64,000 bases of DNA from Synechococcus sp. SB0662_bin_14 (lineage in GTDB: Bacteria > Cyanobacteriota > Cyanobacteriia > PCC-6307 > Cyanobiaceae). Shown here piece after piece: positions 8,870 through 18,224 of this stretch. Position 1 is the first letter of the stretch, and each line of letters opens with the position of its first letter. The notes below the pieces were generated by a model. That model was not told the origin of the DNA. It saw nothing but the letters and a program-made list of their open reading frames with translations, and did not search any database. Made by a program: the position numbers and the translations under genes. The stretch is from positions 20,124 through 84,123 of the forward strand of contig VXNS01000082.1 in the NCBI GenBank assembly GCA_009840445.1, in the 5' to 3' direction.

Positions 8870-11236
8870 ATGGACACAGCACCCTCTCCCACCTCCGGCA
8901 ATGGTCCCGAGGACCGGTTGTCTTCCCCGCAAGCAGTTCGGCCCGGCACCGGCGTGAACCGGGGAGAGTTTCCAGAAACGGCCCCGGCGGCCTATCCGGT
9001 TTTTTTCCGCACCTACAGCCGTACGCTGCCCCACCAGCGGGAAACCTGGTCTGACGTGACCAACCGCAGCCTGGCGGGGCTGGCCAAATTGGGACAACTG
9101 CGGCCGGACCAGGTGGAGTTGCTGCACCAGCAGCAGTTGCAGCTCAGGTCTTTACCGGCAGGGCGTTGGCTCTGGATTGGCGGCACGGCATGGGTGGGCA
9201 CACCGGAGAACTTTTCCGGGGCCTACAACTGCACGTCCACCAACCTGGTGGATTGGGAAGCCTTTGCCCTGATGATGGACCTGGCCATGATGGGCTGTGG
9301 CACCGGCGCCGTCATTGAACCCCGTCATATTCAACAACTCCCCCCCATCCTGAACCGCCTTCAGGTGGTCCAGGTGACCCCCATCGGGCAATGCCCTCCC
9401 CGGGACCGCCAGGACACCACCACGCTCCGGATCCAGGGGTCCCATGTGTCCATCGCGGTGGGGGACAGCCGCCAGGGATGGGTAGAGGCCTATCGCAGGC
9501 TGTTGTGTCTCGCCAGTGACGAGACGTTGACGGCGGCAGCACCCCTGCAGGTCACGGTGGACCTTTCCCACGTGCGCCCCGTTGGCGAGCCCCTCAAGGG
9601 CTTTGGCGGGGTGGCGAATCCCGTCAAGCTACAAGACCTCTTCCCTCGTGTGGCGGCCATTCTGAACGGAGCCTTGGGGCGCCAGCTCAATTCCGTGGAG
9701 TGCTGTCTGCTCATTGACGAGGCGGCAGTCACCATCGTGGCGGGCAACATTCGCCGTTCCGCAGGAATGCGCCAATTCGCCGCCCAGGACACCCTGGCGG
9801 CTGGGGCAAAAGACAACCTCTGGCAGCAAGGACCGGACGGCAGTTGGCGCATCGACCCCGAGCGGGATGCCCTGCGCATGGCCAACCACACCCGGGTGTT
9901 TCATACACGTCCCACCATGGCGGTGATCGAGGATGCGGTGCGGCGTCAATACCACTCCGGTGAGGGGGCCATTCAATTTGCTCCGGAGGCCGTCGCCCGT
10001 GCCAACGCCGACCTGCTGACCACAACCGAGTTGCATCAAGAGTTCCTTGACGTCTACTGCGACCAGGGGCCCCAGGAGGCTGGTGACTGGCTCCAGTTGA
10101 ACCATGGACCGATCCGCGCCCAGGAGATGGAGCACCGCCTGGGCCGCTACGGGCTCAACCCCTGCGGGGAAATCATCGGTTCGGACTTCCATTGCAACCT
10201 CTCGGAGGTGCATCTCAACCTCATCTCTCCCCAGGACCGGCAAGGACAGGAAAAGGCCTTCCAGGCTGCTGCACTGGCGGCAGCGGTGCTGCTCAATCAC
10301 CGCTTTACGGTGGAGCGCTACCAGCGCAGTCGTGAGATGGATCCCATCGTGGGGGTGAGTTTCACCGGTCTCTTCGACTTCTTTGTCCACGCTTTCGGGA
10401 CCCCATGGCTCCACTGGTGGCAAGAAGGACGCCCCCACCACGCTGCCGGTTGCCAGTTCCTGGATCAGGAAGCGGACTATCTTCTCCGCTGGCGCCAAGT
10501 GGTGCAAAACACGGTGGAGGAGTATTGCACCAACCATGACCTCAAGGTTCCCAACCGCTGCACCACCGTTCAACCGGCCGGCACCAAGAGTCTGCTGACG
10601 GGGGCCAGTCCGGGGTGGCATCCGCCAAAGTCCCAGCGGTTTATCCGCCGCATCACCTTCCGCAAGAACGATCCCGTCGCCCTGGCCTGCATGGACTACG
10701 GCTATACAATCGTTCCCGCCCAAACCGATAAGGACGACCAAGGTCGCCTACTGGACGATCCTTTCGATCCCCGTTGCACGGAATGGCTGGTGGAGATCCC
10801 CACGGCGGTGAGTTGGGCCAATCTGCCCGGGGCTGACCAGGTGGACCTGAGCCGGTTGTCCGCAACGGCCCAGTTCGACTTCTACATGCAGGTGCAGCAA
10901 TTTTACGTGGGACACAACACCAGCGCCACCATTGAGCTGCGGGAGGAGGAGATTGGCCCCCTCGCCCAGGTCATTCACCAGACCATCCACACCGACGGCG
11001 GCTACATCTCCGCAGCGCTGCTGGCCCGGTTTGACGCCAACGCCACGTTTCCGCGCCTCCCCTTCGAGCCCATCAGCAAGGTGGTCTACGACCAACTCCA
11101 TGCCGCCGTATTAACGCGTCGCCGCGAGGAGGATTTCTTCACCGCACTGCAACGGCACGACCACGGCGTCCAGACCGAGGCTGGCCCCATGGCCTGCGAC
11201 TCGGACAAGTGCCTTCTGCCGGAGAGGGCGCCCTGA
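8870..11236 (+). CDS. nrdJ: Adenosylcobalamin-dependent ribonucleoside-triphosphate reductase (class II)
   Basis: Reduces ribonucleotides to deoxyribonucleotides using coenzyme B12 as radical source; this monomeric class II enzyme is the usual reductase of marine picocyanobacteria. Length is 788 residues. Visible features are Cys121 in GAYNCTSTNL (redox-active), the catalytic loop NPCGEIIGSDFHCNLSEVHLN near 430-450, and the C-terminal redox pair in MACDSDKCLLPE. A potential partner is cobK at 38755, in cobalamin synthesis. It starts at ATG 8870 and is followed by a strong hairpin. No cobalamin riboswitch fits in the 85-base upstream gap. Confidence 0.95.
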   Translation: MDTAPSPTSGNGPEDRLSSPQAVRPGTGVNRGEFPETAPAAYPVFFRTYSRTLPHQRETWSDVTNRSLAGLAKLGQLRPDQVELLHQQQLQLRSLPAGRWLWIGGTAWVGTPENFSGAYNCTSTNLVDWEAFALMMDLAMMGCGTGAVIEPRHIQQLPPILNRLQVVQVTPIGQCPPRDRQDTTTLRIQGSHVSIAVGDSRQGWVEAYRRLLCLASDETLTAAAPLQVTVDLSHVRPVGEPLKGFGGVANPVKLQDLFPRVAAILNGALGRQLNSVECCLLIDEAAVTIVAGNIRRSAGMRQFAAQDTLAAGAKDNLWQQGPDGSWRIDPERDALRMANHTRVFHTRPTMAVIEDAVRRQYHSGEGAIQFAPEAVARANADLLTTTELHQEFLDVYCDQGPQEAGDWLQLNHGPIRAQEMEHRLGRYGLNPCGEIIGSDFHCNLSEVHLNLISPQDRQGQEKAFQAAALAAAVLLNHRFTVERYQRSREMDPIVGVSFTGLFDFFVHAFGTPWLHWWQEGRPHHAAGCQFLDQEADYLLRWRQVVQNTVEEYCTNHDLKVPNRCTTVQPAGTKSLLTGASPGWHPPKSQRFIRRITFRKNDPVALACMDYGYTIVPAQTDKDDQGRLLDDPFDPRCTEWLVEIPTAVSWANLPGADQVDLSRLSATAQFDFYMQVQQFYVGHNTSATIELREEEIGPLAQVIHQTIHTDGGYISAALLARFDANATFPRLPFEPISKVVYDQLHAAVLTRRREEDFFTALQRHDHGVQTEAGPMACDSDKCLLPERAP

Positions 11237-11247
11237 CGCCACCTCAG

Positions 11248-11287
11248 CAGCCGTGGGCTGGATGCAGCAGCAACCAGCCCACGGCTG
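11248..11287 (+). terminator. Strong hairpin after nrdJ
   Basis: A perfect 14-bp stem, CAGCCGTGGGCTGG pairing with CCAGCCCACGGCTG across a 12-base loop, begins 12 bases after the nrdJ stop. There is no U-run, so it may act as a factor-assisted terminator or an mRNA 3'-end stabiliser. It also separates nrdJ from the tRNA gene at 11328. Confidence 0.65.
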
Positions 11288-11327
11288 TGGCAGAATCCCA
11301 TGGTCCTCTTGGACAGCACAACGGATA

Positions 11328-11412
<85 letters not shown>

Positions 11413-11838
11413 TTTTCTGCGGGAGTGAGCCAAGTGACGAGTTACAGCCAGTTGGCCCGGGTGAAGTCTGCTCGAATCGCCAGCGGTTTACCCATATGGA
11501 GGTTATACAGATACATTATCTACCGATATAGATTACGTCACGGAAGATCCGTTTGTTGTCATGCGGAACAACCGAACAGGAATCAGTTGCGCTGCACGAC
11601 TGCGCTGTACGATAAGTACATGCTCGCAAGAACCACTCCCGGTTTCTGGTGTTCTGGAAACGTAGCGAGTCCAAAGGACTTTGGGAGTCGGAGAAATTCA
11701 CCGTTCGCCGGATACCGCCAGATGGACAACACTAGCCGGGGCGCGGAAGAGTGCGCCGGGCGGCTCGTACGCATGGCCGAAGGCCAGTCGGCCACATAAC
11801 AAAAACCGGAGGATATGCAGCCCAAGGATGATCCCTGC
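11413..11838. other. Gene-poor stretch after tRNA-Ser
   Basis: No convincing gene in 426 bases. Positions 11480-11600 look less GC-rich than the surroundings. Several short reading frames exist but none resembles a known protein. Positions 11639-11809 are bracketed by CCGGTTT and AAACCGG and contain internal hairpins such as GGCGC/GCGCC and GGCC/GGCC pairs, so a small structured RNA or a MITE-like remnant is possible. The hallmark segments of tmRNA, RNase P RNA and SRP RNA were looked for and not seen. Position beside a tRNA gene makes past integration plausible. Confidence 0.4.
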
Positions 11839-12018
11839 TCAGCCATGGAGCCGTTGCCACCACATGCCGGCCAACTGCCAGCTTGACCAGAGGAAGATCA
11901 GGAGGTAGAGCCAGTTGAGCCAGGCGGGGCGCTTCATGACCGGTGGGGGTTCCCACCACCAGCTTGCCATGGCTGGCGCCAGGCCCGCAGCAGGTTCGTT
12001 TGCCTTGATACGCTCCAT
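11839..12018 (-). CDS. Small Trp-rich single-pass membrane protein
   Basis: Unrecognised 59-residue reading frame with nine tryptophans (residues 20-22, 33, 36, 44, 47, 53 and 54). Residues 33-52 (WLNWLYLLIFLWSSWQLAG) form one hydrophobic span with WW at its end and a basic tail. Internal ATGs at 11970 and 11937 give shorter versions; the shortest, 32 residues, keeps the whole membrane span and resembles in size the small subunits of photosynthetic complexes. From 12018 the start lies only 20 bases from the divergent guaB3 start, which favours a downstream start. Function unknown; not matched to any psb, psa or pet subunit I know. Confidence 0.5.
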   Translation of the reverse strand: MERIKANEPAAGLAPAMASWWWEPPPVMKRPAWLNWLYLLIFLWSSWQLAGMWWQRLHG

Positions 12019-12038
12019 GGACTACCTCTGCACAACGC

Positions 12039-13202
12039 GTGGACATTCAGTTGAGCCAGGTTCGCCATGTGCGACGGGCCTACGGCATTGACGAGATCGC
12101 CCTGGCCCCTGGCGGCAGCACAGTGGATCCTTCTCTGGTGCAGAGCCATTGGACCCTGGGGGGCATTGAACGCCCCATGCCCATCATTGCCAGCGCCATG
12201 GACAGCGTGGTGGACGGCCCCATGGCGGTGCAGTTGTCCCAACTGGGGGCCCTGGGGGTCCTGAATCTGGAGGGTCTGCAAGCCCGCTACGACGATCCCG
12301 GCACCGCTCTGGAGCGCATCGCCGCGGTGGAGGGGGACGGCTTTGTGGGCTTGATGCAGGAGTTATACAGCGCACCGATTCGGGAAGACCTCGTCCTGGA
12401 GCGGGTGCGGGAGATCAAGGAGGCCGGGGGCGTTGCCGCAGTGAGCGCCACCCCGGCGGGGGCCATGGCCTTTGGTCGTGCCGTGGCCCGGGCGGGGGCG
12501 GACGTGTTCTTTGTCCAGGCCACGGTGGTCTCCACCCGCCACCAGAGCCCCCCCGGCCAGAACACCCTGGATCTCAAGGCGTTTTGCCAGGAGATGCCCG
12601 TGCCGGTGGTGCTGGGCAACTGCGTCACCTACGGGGTGTGCATGGAGCTCATCCAGGCTGGCGCCGCGGGGGTGATGGTGGGCATTGGTCCCGGCGCGGC
12701 CTGTACCTCCCGCGGTGTGCTGGGGGTGGGGGTTCCCCAGGCCACAGCCATTGCCGACTGTGCCGCCGCCCGGGATGACGTGGAGCGCAGCGGTGGCCCC
12801 TACGTGCCCGTCATTGCCGACGGGGGCATCGTCACCGGTGGGGACGTTTGCAAGTGCATCGCCTGTGGCGCCGACGGGGTGATGATCGGTTCTCCCATCG
12901 CCCGGGCAGCGGAGGCGCCAGGGCGGGGGTTTCACTGGGGCATGGCCACCCCGTCGCCGGTGCTGCCCCGGGGCACCCGGATCCGGGTGGGCACCACGGG
13001 CAGCCTTGAACAGATTCTCCGTGGTCCTGCCCGGTTGGACGACGGCACCCACAACCTGATGGGGGCCCTGCACACCTCCATGGGCACCCTGGGAGCGCGC
13101 ACCATCAAGGAGATGCATCAAGTGGAAATCGTTGTGGCCCCATCCCTGCTGAGCGAGGGAAAGGTGTATCAAAAAGCCCAACAGCTTGGCATGGGCCGCT
13201 GA
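12039..13202 (+). CDS. guaB3: GuaB3-family IMP dehydrogenase
   Basis: TIM-barrel enzyme of the IMP dehydrogenase/GMP reductase superfamily, expected to oxidise IMP to XMP in guanine nucleotide synthesis. Its 387 residues lack the CBS domain pair of classical GuaB, the hallmark of the GuaB3 subclass. The catalytic-cysteine loop is [29 protein letters not shown] and [19 protein letters not shown] form the phosphate site. The start is GTG 12039. Followed 47 bases later by trxA and probably the first gene of the guaB3-trxA-LOG-hisH-rsmD run. Confidence 0.92.
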   Translation: MDIQLSQVRHVRRAYGIDEIALAPGGSTVDPSLVQSHWTLGGIERPMPIIASAMDSVVDGPMAVQLSQLGALGVLNLEGLQARYDDPGTALERIAAVEGDGFVGLMQELYSAPIREDLVLERVREIKEAGGVAAVSATPAGAMAFGRAVARAGADVFFVQATVVSTRHQSPPGQNTLDLKAFCQEMPVPVVLGNCVTYGVCMELIQAGAAGVMVGIGPGAACTSRGVLGVGVPQATAIADCAAARDDVERSGGPYVPVIADGGIVTGGDVCKCIACGADGVMIGSPIARAAEAPGRGFHWGMATPSPVLPRGTRIRVGTTGSLEQILRGPARLDDGTHNLMGALHTSMGTLGARTIKEMHQVEIVVAPSLLSEGKVYQKAQQLGMGR

Positions 13203-13249
13203 AGGGGACCGTTTTCTGCTACGCTCGACGTTCCAAAATAATCAGCAAC

Positions 13250-13573
13250 ATGTCGAACGCCGCCCCAGTGACCGACGCCTCTTTCGAGGCAGACGTGCTT
13301 AAAAGCGAAGTTCCCGTGTTGGTGGACTTTTGGGCCCCCTGGTGTGGACCGTGCCGCATGGTGGCGCCCATCATTGACGAGATTGCCGCTGAGTTGGATG
13401 GAAAGATCAAGGTGGTGAAGCTCAATACGGACGAGAATCCCTCTGTAGCCGGTCAACTGGGGATTCGCAGTATCCCCACCCTGATGGTGTTCAAGGACGG
13501 TCAGCGGGTCGATACGGTGGTGGGAGCTGTTCCCAAGACCACCCTATCCAGCACCATTGCCAAATACCTCTGA
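13250..13573 (+). CDS. trxA: Thioredoxin
   Basis: Small dithiol-disulfide oxidoreductase of 107 residues with the classic WCGPC active site in [15 protein letters not shown], the cis-proline segment [13 protein letters not shown] and a normal C-terminal helix. In cyanobacteria m-type thioredoxins carry reducing power from ferredoxin-thioredoxin reductase to metabolic enzymes. The 3' end overlaps the next gene by 17 bases if that gene starts at 13557. Confidence 0.97.
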   Translation: MSNAAPVTDASFEADVLKSEVPVLVDFWAPWCGPCRMVAPIIDEIAAELDGKIKVVKLNTDENPSVAGQLGIRSIPTLMVFKDGQRVDTVVGAVPKTTLSSTIAKYL

Positions 13574-14687
13574 TTTCCCTACCGCCCTGACGGACGGCCC
13601 ATTGTCCGCTCCGGGTGCCCCCTGCGGTGGTTCGTCCCATGGTTCCGGCAGCGATGCCGTCCCGTTGCGTCAGCGTATCCTGGCGTTGGCAGGCCAATTG
13701 GCGGACCACGGCCCTGGGGAGCTGGTGGAAGTGGTGTTGCGTCACTTGGTGGCCATCAACCAGACAACCCGGGAGCAGAGCGACTGGGTGTTTCTTGACG
13801 GGACCCTGTCCGATATCAGGGATGGGTTGAGTGTCTTCTGTCCCCACCGTTACCGCCGCAAGGTGGGGGTGGTGGGATCCGCCCGGGTTGCTACCGGAGA
13901 TGCCGTGTATCAGCAGGCGGTAGACCTGTCTCGGCAATTGGCGGCATCGGGCTTTGAGGTGATCACCGGGGCCGGGGGAGGGGTGATGGAAGCTGCCAAC
14001 CGCGGCGCCGGACAAGATAAGAGCTACGGCCTCAACATTCACCTGCCCTTCGAGTTTGCTGCAAACCGCTACATCGATCCCCAAAGCAAGCTGGTGGTCT
14101 TCCGCTATTTCTTCACCAGAAAACACTTCCTGCTACGGGAGAGCGATGCCCTGGTGGCCATGCCTGGAGGTGTGGGCACGTTGGACGAGCTGTTCGAGGC
14201 CCTCACCTTGATCCAGACCGCCAAGACCGTTCCCGTTCCCGTGGTGCTGCTGGCCCCTGCCGGTGACGACTACTGGCAACACTGGAAGCGCTACATGGTG
14301 AAGTCCGTGGAGGAGCGGGGCATGGTGTCCCCCGCTGATGCCCAGATCTACGATCAGGTGGACTCCGTGGACGCTGCCGTGGGCGTCATCCGCCGTTTCT
14401 ATCGGGTCTTCCGCAGTTGCCAGTTCCTGGGCGGGGAGCGCTTGCAACTTCTTCTCCATGGGGCGCCCACCGATGAGCAGTTGAAGGTCATGAACCATCT
14501 GTTCTCCGATCTGCTGCTGACGGGTGCCATTGAACCCTTCACCCACAGGAGCGAGCAGGGTGTCTATCCGGGCCTGCAGTTTGAATTTGATCACCGCTGC
14601 ATGGGGCGCCTCTATGGGCTGATTCGTCACCTCAACGACCTGCCCATCGGGGCCACATCCCTGAACCATCCCGAACAGCGCCAATGA
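13557..14687 (+). CDS. LOG family nucleotide 5'-monophosphate phosphoribohydrolase, long form
   Basis: Member of the LOG/lysine-decarboxylase-like family, which cleaves nucleoside 5'-monophosphates, including cytokinin nucleotides. The fold core spans residues about 100-270 with [34 protein letters not shown] and the diagnostic [16 protein letters not shown]. At 376 residues it is much longer than the roughly 200-residue canonical LOG, with N-terminal helices and a C-terminal extension of unknown role. The start overlaps trxA by 17 bases and the stop overlaps hisH by 4 (ATGA), indicating one operon. Substrate is not known. Confidence 0.85.
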   Translation: MPNTSDFPTALTDGPLSAPGAPCGGSSHGSGSDAVPLRQRILALAGQLADHGPGELVEVVLRHLVAINQTTREQSDWVFLDGTLSDIRDGLSVFCPHRYRRKVGVVGSARVATGDAVYQQAVDLSRQLAASGFEVITGAGGGVMEAANRGAGQDKSYGLNIHLPFEFAANRYIDPQSKLVVFRYFFTRKHFLLRESDALVAMPGGVGTLDELFEALTLIQTAKTVPVPVVLLAPAGDDYWQHWKRYMVKSVEERGMVSPADAQIYDQVDSVDAAVGVIRRFYRVFRSCQFLGGERLQLLLHGAPTDEQLKVMNHLFSDLLLTGAIEPFTHRSEQGVYPGLQFEFDHRCMGRLYGLIRHLNDLPIGATSLNHPEQRQ

Positions 14688-15331
14688 CCGCCGCCACGTC
14701 TCCCCTGCTGGGAATCGTTGACTACGGCATGGGGAATCTCCACTCCGTCACCAAATCCCTGCAACGGCTGGGGGGCCACTGCCAGCGCCTTTGCAGTGGC
14801 GCTGATCTGCGCCGGTGGGAGGAGTCCGGTGGCGTGGCGTTGGTGTTGCCAGGGGTGGGCGCCTTTGATCCCGCCATGACCCAACTGGCGGACCGTGACC
14901 TGATTCAACCCATTGGCTGTTGGGTCCGCCGGGACCGTCCCCTTCTGGGCATCTGCCTGGGGTTGCAATTGTTGTTCAGTGGCAGTGCCGAGGGCCGGCT
15001 GGCCGGGCTGAACCTAGTGCCGGGCATGGTGGAGCCCCTCAAGCCCACGGCGGATGAACCCGTTCCCCACATGGGCTGGCAACCGCTCGTCTCTGCCGAC
15101 ACTTGCCCCCTGTTTCCTGCAGACGAGGAGCAGTGGGTGTATTTCGTGCATTCCTACGGCGCCGTGCCTGAGGATGCCAACCTGGTGGCGGCCCAGGTGA
15201 TGGTGGCCCGGCAACCGGTCACCGCGGCCATTGCCCATGGTGCGCTGGTGGCCACCCAGTTCCACCCGGAAAAGTCCGGCCCCTGTGGTCAGCGGATGCT
15301 GGCCCGCTGGTTGAAACACCTGCCTTGCTGA
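14684..15331 (+). CDS. hisH: Imidazole glycerol phosphate synthase, glutamine amidotransferase subunit
   Basis: Supplies ammonia from glutamine to HisF in histidine synthesis. A class I glutamine amidotransferase of 215 residues: oxyanion strand LVLPGVGAF, nucleophilic Cys in GICLGLQLLF, and the His-x-Glu pair in ATQFHPEKSG. The 4-base overlap with the LOG gene suggests translational coupling. HisF is not in the window. Confidence 0.95.
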   Translation: MTAATSPLLGIVDYGMGNLHSVTKSLQRLGGHCQRLCSGADLRRWEESGGVALVLPGVGAFDPAMTQLADRDLIQPIGCWVRRDRPLLGICLGLQLLFSGSAEGRLAGLNLVPGMVEPLKPTADEPVPHMGWQPLVSADTCPLFPADEEQWVYFVHSYGAVPEDANLVAAQVMVARQPVTAAIAHGALVATQFHPEKSGPCGQRMLARWLKHLPC

Positions 15332-15336
15332 GGGCC

Positions 15337-15924
15337 ATGCCGCACGGTGGTGGCCATGGAGGATTGCGCCTCAGTGACGGGCGACGTCTACAGAGTCCAC
15401 CGGGCGCTGTCACCCGCCCCACACCGGGGCGGGTGCGGCAATCGGTGTTTGACCTGCTGCGGGAGCAGGTAGAGGGAGCCCGCTGGCTGGACCTGTTCAG
15501 CGGCAGTGGGGCCATGGCTTGTGAAGCCCTGCTCCACGGCGCTGCCCACGTCACGGCGGTGGAGCGCCATGGCCGTGTCGCCGCCGTCACCCGCCACAAT
15601 CTGGAGTTGGTCTGCCGTCCACCCCAAACCTTTGCCCTCCACCGTCGGGAGGTGCTGGCCTGGCTTCGCGCCTGGAACCGGGCAACGGAACCACAACAGC
15701 CCTTTGCCTTGATCTATGCAGACCCCCCCTACAACGGGGGCCTCCATGAACCCGTGGCCATGGCCGTCGCCGCCTCGGGTGTCATGGCGCCAACAGGCCT
15801 GCTGCTGTTGGAATGCACAAGCCGCCAGCCTCCTGCAACCCTGCCCGGCTGGCAACTGGGCAGCCGCCACTGCTACGGGGGCACCACAGTGCTGCTGCTC
15901 CGACAGGCCACGGGTGCTACCTAG
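15337..15924 (+). CDS. rsmD: 16S rRNA (guanine(966)-N(2))-methyltransferase
   Basis: Methylates G966 of 16S rRNA. Key motifs are [15 protein letters not shown] (substrate-side helix), the SAM-binding strand [16 protein letters not shown] and the catalytic DPPY in [11 protein letters not shown]. The start ATG 15337 gives 195 residues and a 5-base gap after hisH; an upstream TTG at 15325 would overlap hisH. The stop overlaps the petG stop on the other strand by 3 bases. Confidence 0.92.
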   Translation: MPHGGGHGGLRLSDGRRLQSPPGAVTRPTPGRVRQSVFDLLREQVEGARWLDLFSGSGAMACEALLHGAAHVTAVERHGRVAAVTRHNLELVCRPPQTFALHRREVLAWLRAWNRATEPQQPFALIYADPPYNGGLHEPVAMAVAASGVMAPTGLLLLECTSRQPPATLPGWQLGSRHCYGGTTVLLLRQATGAT

Positions 15925-16037
15925 CCTCCGAACATTCCCCCCTGGCGGCGGTATTGGTTGTAGGCGCTCACGAAGAGGCCCAGGATGGTGATGGGCACCA
16001 AGCCCAGAACGATGCCACAGAGCAGGGGTTCAACCAT
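15921..16037 (-). CDS. petG: Cytochrome b6-f complex subunit 5 (PetG)
   Basis: Thirty-eight-residue single-helix subunit of the cytochrome b6f complex in the thylakoid membrane. The sequence [20 protein letters not shown] continues [11 protein letters not shown] and ends GGMFGG, nearly the textbook PetG pattern. The start is fixed by the conserved MVEPLL at ATG 16037, although the frame is open for another 23 codons upstream. Transcribed toward rsmD, with the two stop codons overlapping. Confidence 0.97.
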   Translation of the reverse strand: MVEPLLCGIVLGLVPITILGLFVSAYNQYRRQGGMFGG

Positions 16038-16105
16038 GGGAGGTGGTGGATTGCAGAAGACTATAGGCGCAAGGCTGCCAACCCGGCCTTCCTTGTCCTT
16101 GGGCA

Positions 16106-16179
16106 CGCTCCCTGTTGGATTCGAACCAACGACCGACTGCTTAGAAGGCAGCTGCTCTGTCCAACTGAGCTAAGGGAGC
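16106..16179 (-). tRNA. trnR: tRNA-Arg (anticodon TCT)
   Basis: Read on the minus strand: acceptor GCTCCCT/AGGGAGC with discriminator G, D arm TAGCTCAGTTGGACAGAGCA, anticodon loop CTTCTAA (TCT), and T arm TTGG-TTCGAAT-CCAA. Length is 74 nt with no encoded CCA. It lies between petG and the ABC-F gene. Confidence 0.96.
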
Positions 16180-16240
16180 TCGCCAGCAGGTTAAGCCCTT
16201 TTGTTGCTAAGATTGGCAGAATTGGATCGTTGGATTGTCT

Positions 16241-17998
16241 GTGTTACGTCTCGAGGGCGTCTCGAAGATGTACAGCACCGGCGAGGTGCTCAAGGACGTG
16301 CATTGGGAGGTGAAGGCCGGCGAGCGCCTTGGCCTGGTGGGGGTCAACGGCGCCGGTAAGTCCACCCAGTTGCGCATGATCGCCGGTTTGGAGGAGCCCA
16401 CCACAGGGCAGGTGATTCACCCCGGTGGGCTGGTGATTGCCTACCTGCAACAGGAATTGGATCTGGACCCCCGGCACAGTGTCCGCCAGGAGTTGTTTCG
16501 GGCGTTTGCGGAGACCAGTGGGGTGCTGGAGCGCCTTGACGTGGTGGAGCAGGCCATGGCCACAGCCACGGGACCTGCTCTGGATGAGCTAATCCAGGAG
16601 TTGGGGTCCCTGCAGCAACGCTTTGAAGCCCTGGACGGCTACAGCCTGGAGAGTCGGATTGAGCGAATCCTGCCTACCATGGGATTTACGGTCACGGACC
16701 TGGAGCGGCCGGTGGGCCACTTCTCCGGTGGCTGGCAGATGCGCATCGGCTTGGCCCGCATCCTGCTGCAGGAGCCGGATCTGCTGCTGCTGGACGAGCC
16801 CACCAACCACCTGGACCTGGACACCATTGCCTGGCTGGAGGAGTATCTCCTGGGCCTGGAGTTGCCCATGGTGGTGGTCAGCCATGACCGGCAATTCCTG
16901 GATCGCCTCTGTAACCGCATCGTCGAGATCGAGCGGGGCATGGCCCGCACCTATCTGGGCAACTACAGCGATTTCGTGACCCAGAAACAACTGGAGCGCC
17001 AGGCTCAACAGGCGGCATTTGAGCGGCAGCAGAAGGAGTTGGCGGTGCAGCAGGCCTTTGTGGAGCGGTTCCGAGCCAGTGCCACCCGCAGCAGCCAGGC
17101 CAAGAGCCGGGAGCGGGCCATGGCCAAGGTGGAGCGGCTGGAGGCCACCGACAACCCCTTGGACGGGCCTCGGTTTTGTTTTCCCCCGGCGCCCCGCTCC
17201 GGCCAGCAGACGGCCCACGTTGAGGACCTCACCCACGTCTATGGGGACCGGATCCTCTTTCTCGGCGCCCATCTCCACGTGGAGCGGGGGCAACGTATTG
17301 CCCTTGTGGGTCCCAACGGCGCTGGCAAATCCACCCTGCTGCGGTTGCTCATGGGCATGGAGCAGCCCACGGAAGGGACAGCCCGGTTGGGCGCCCACCA
17401 AGTGATCCCTGGCTACTTTGCCCAGAACCAGGCAGAAGCTTTGGAGTCTCACATCACGGTGCTGGAAACCGTCACCCGGGTGGCGCCGGATTGGAGCCAA
17501 ACCCGGATACGCACCATGCTGGGCCGCTTCGGCTTCACGGAAGACCAAGTGTTCAAGGGGGTGGCCCAACTCAGTGGTGGAGAAAAGGCGCGCCTCGCCC
17601 TGGCCAAGCTGCTGTTGACCCCTTGCAACCTGCTGCTACTGGACGAGCCCACCAACCACCTGGATCTTCCCGCCAAAGCCATGCTGGAGGAGGCTCTCCA
17701 GGCCTATGAAGGTGCGGCGCTGATCATCTCCCACGACCGCTACTTCATCCGTCGGACCGCCAACCGCATCGTGGAGCTGCGGGATGGGGAGTTGGTGCTC
17801 TACCAGGGGGACTACGCCTACTACTGCCAGAAGAAAGCGGAGGAGCGGGAGGCGGCCGCCGCCGCCGCTCGCGCCCGAGCTGCCCAGGAGAAAGCGGCAG
17901 CCAAGCGGGCCAAGGCAGCAGCCAAAGCCAGCGCCCGCAAGGCCAAGGCAGCGGGGCGCAGAGGTGCCGCTGCTCTGCGTGGTGCGCCTGGAAGCTGA
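16241..17998 (+). CDS. ABC-F family ATPase
   Basis: Soluble protein with two ATP-binding domains and no membrane segments; ABC-F proteins act on ribosomes in translation control or repair. The first domain has Walker A GVNGAGKST and VGHFSGGWQMRIGLARILL before LLLLDEPTNHLDLDT. The linker (QKQLERQAQQAAFERQQKELAVQ) is the P-site-tRNA interaction motif region. The second domain has GPNGAGKSTLLRLL, LSGGEKARLALAKLLL and LLLLDEPTNHLD. The C-terminus is a Lys/Ala/Arg-rich tail. GTG 16241 gives the expected VLRLEGVSKMY start; TTG 16235 is an alternative. The exact subclass is uncertain. Confidence 0.9.
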   Translation: MLRLEGVSKMYSTGEVLKDVHWEVKAGERLGLVGVNGAGKSTQLRMIAGLEEPTTGQVIHPGGLVIAYLQQELDLDPRHSVRQELFRAFAETSGVLERLDVVEQAMATATGPALDELIQELGSLQQRFEALDGYSLESRIERILPTMGFTVTDLERPVGHFSGGWQMRIGLARILLQEPDLLLLDEPTNHLDLDTIAWLEEYLLGLELPMVVVSHDRQFLDRLCNRIVEIERGMARTYLGNYSDFVTQKQLERQAQQAAFERQQKELAVQQAFVERFRASATRSSQAKSRERAMAKVERLEATDNPLDGPRFCFPPAPRSGQQTAHVEDLTHVYGDRILFLGAHLHVERGQRIALVGPNGAGKSTLLRLLMGMEQPTEGTARLGAHQVIPGYFAQNQAEALESHITVLETVTRVAPDWSQTRIRTMLGRFGFTEDQVFKGVAQLSGGEKARLALAKLLLTPCNLLLLDEPTNHLDLPAKAMLEEALQAYEGAALIISHDRYFIRRTANRIVELRDGELVLYQGDYAYYCQKKAEEREAAAAAARARAAQEKAAAKRAKAAAKASARKAKAAGRRGAAALRGAPGS

Positions 17999-18224
17999 GG
18001 TGGAGAAGGAGGTATCCAGCCCGTTGGCTGTACTTCGTGACTGGCCGTCTTCTGTTGTGCCCTGGAATTTACGGTTCCCCCAGGCCAGGGAGTGCTTTTC
18101 TGTCGGCCTTTCCTTGAAGAACTGCAAAAGCCCTGCCCCTGAACCCAGGATTTACTCCTTCCGTCTGCCAGGCTGCTGGGGGCCTTAACGAGGCCACTTC
18201 CTGATGATCCGTGGCACGATTCCG

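Noticed and set aside
7030..9054. 674-codon plus-strand frame opposite ridA and prfC
   Set aside because: It lies antisense to two genes with clear motifs (RidA and RF3), has no recognisable domain and is His/Gln/Gly-rich as expected of a GC-rich shadow frame.
11413..11815. tmRNA, RNase P RNA or SRP RNA after tRNA-Ser
   Set aside because: The conserved core strings of these RNAs and a tmRNA peptide tag were not found.
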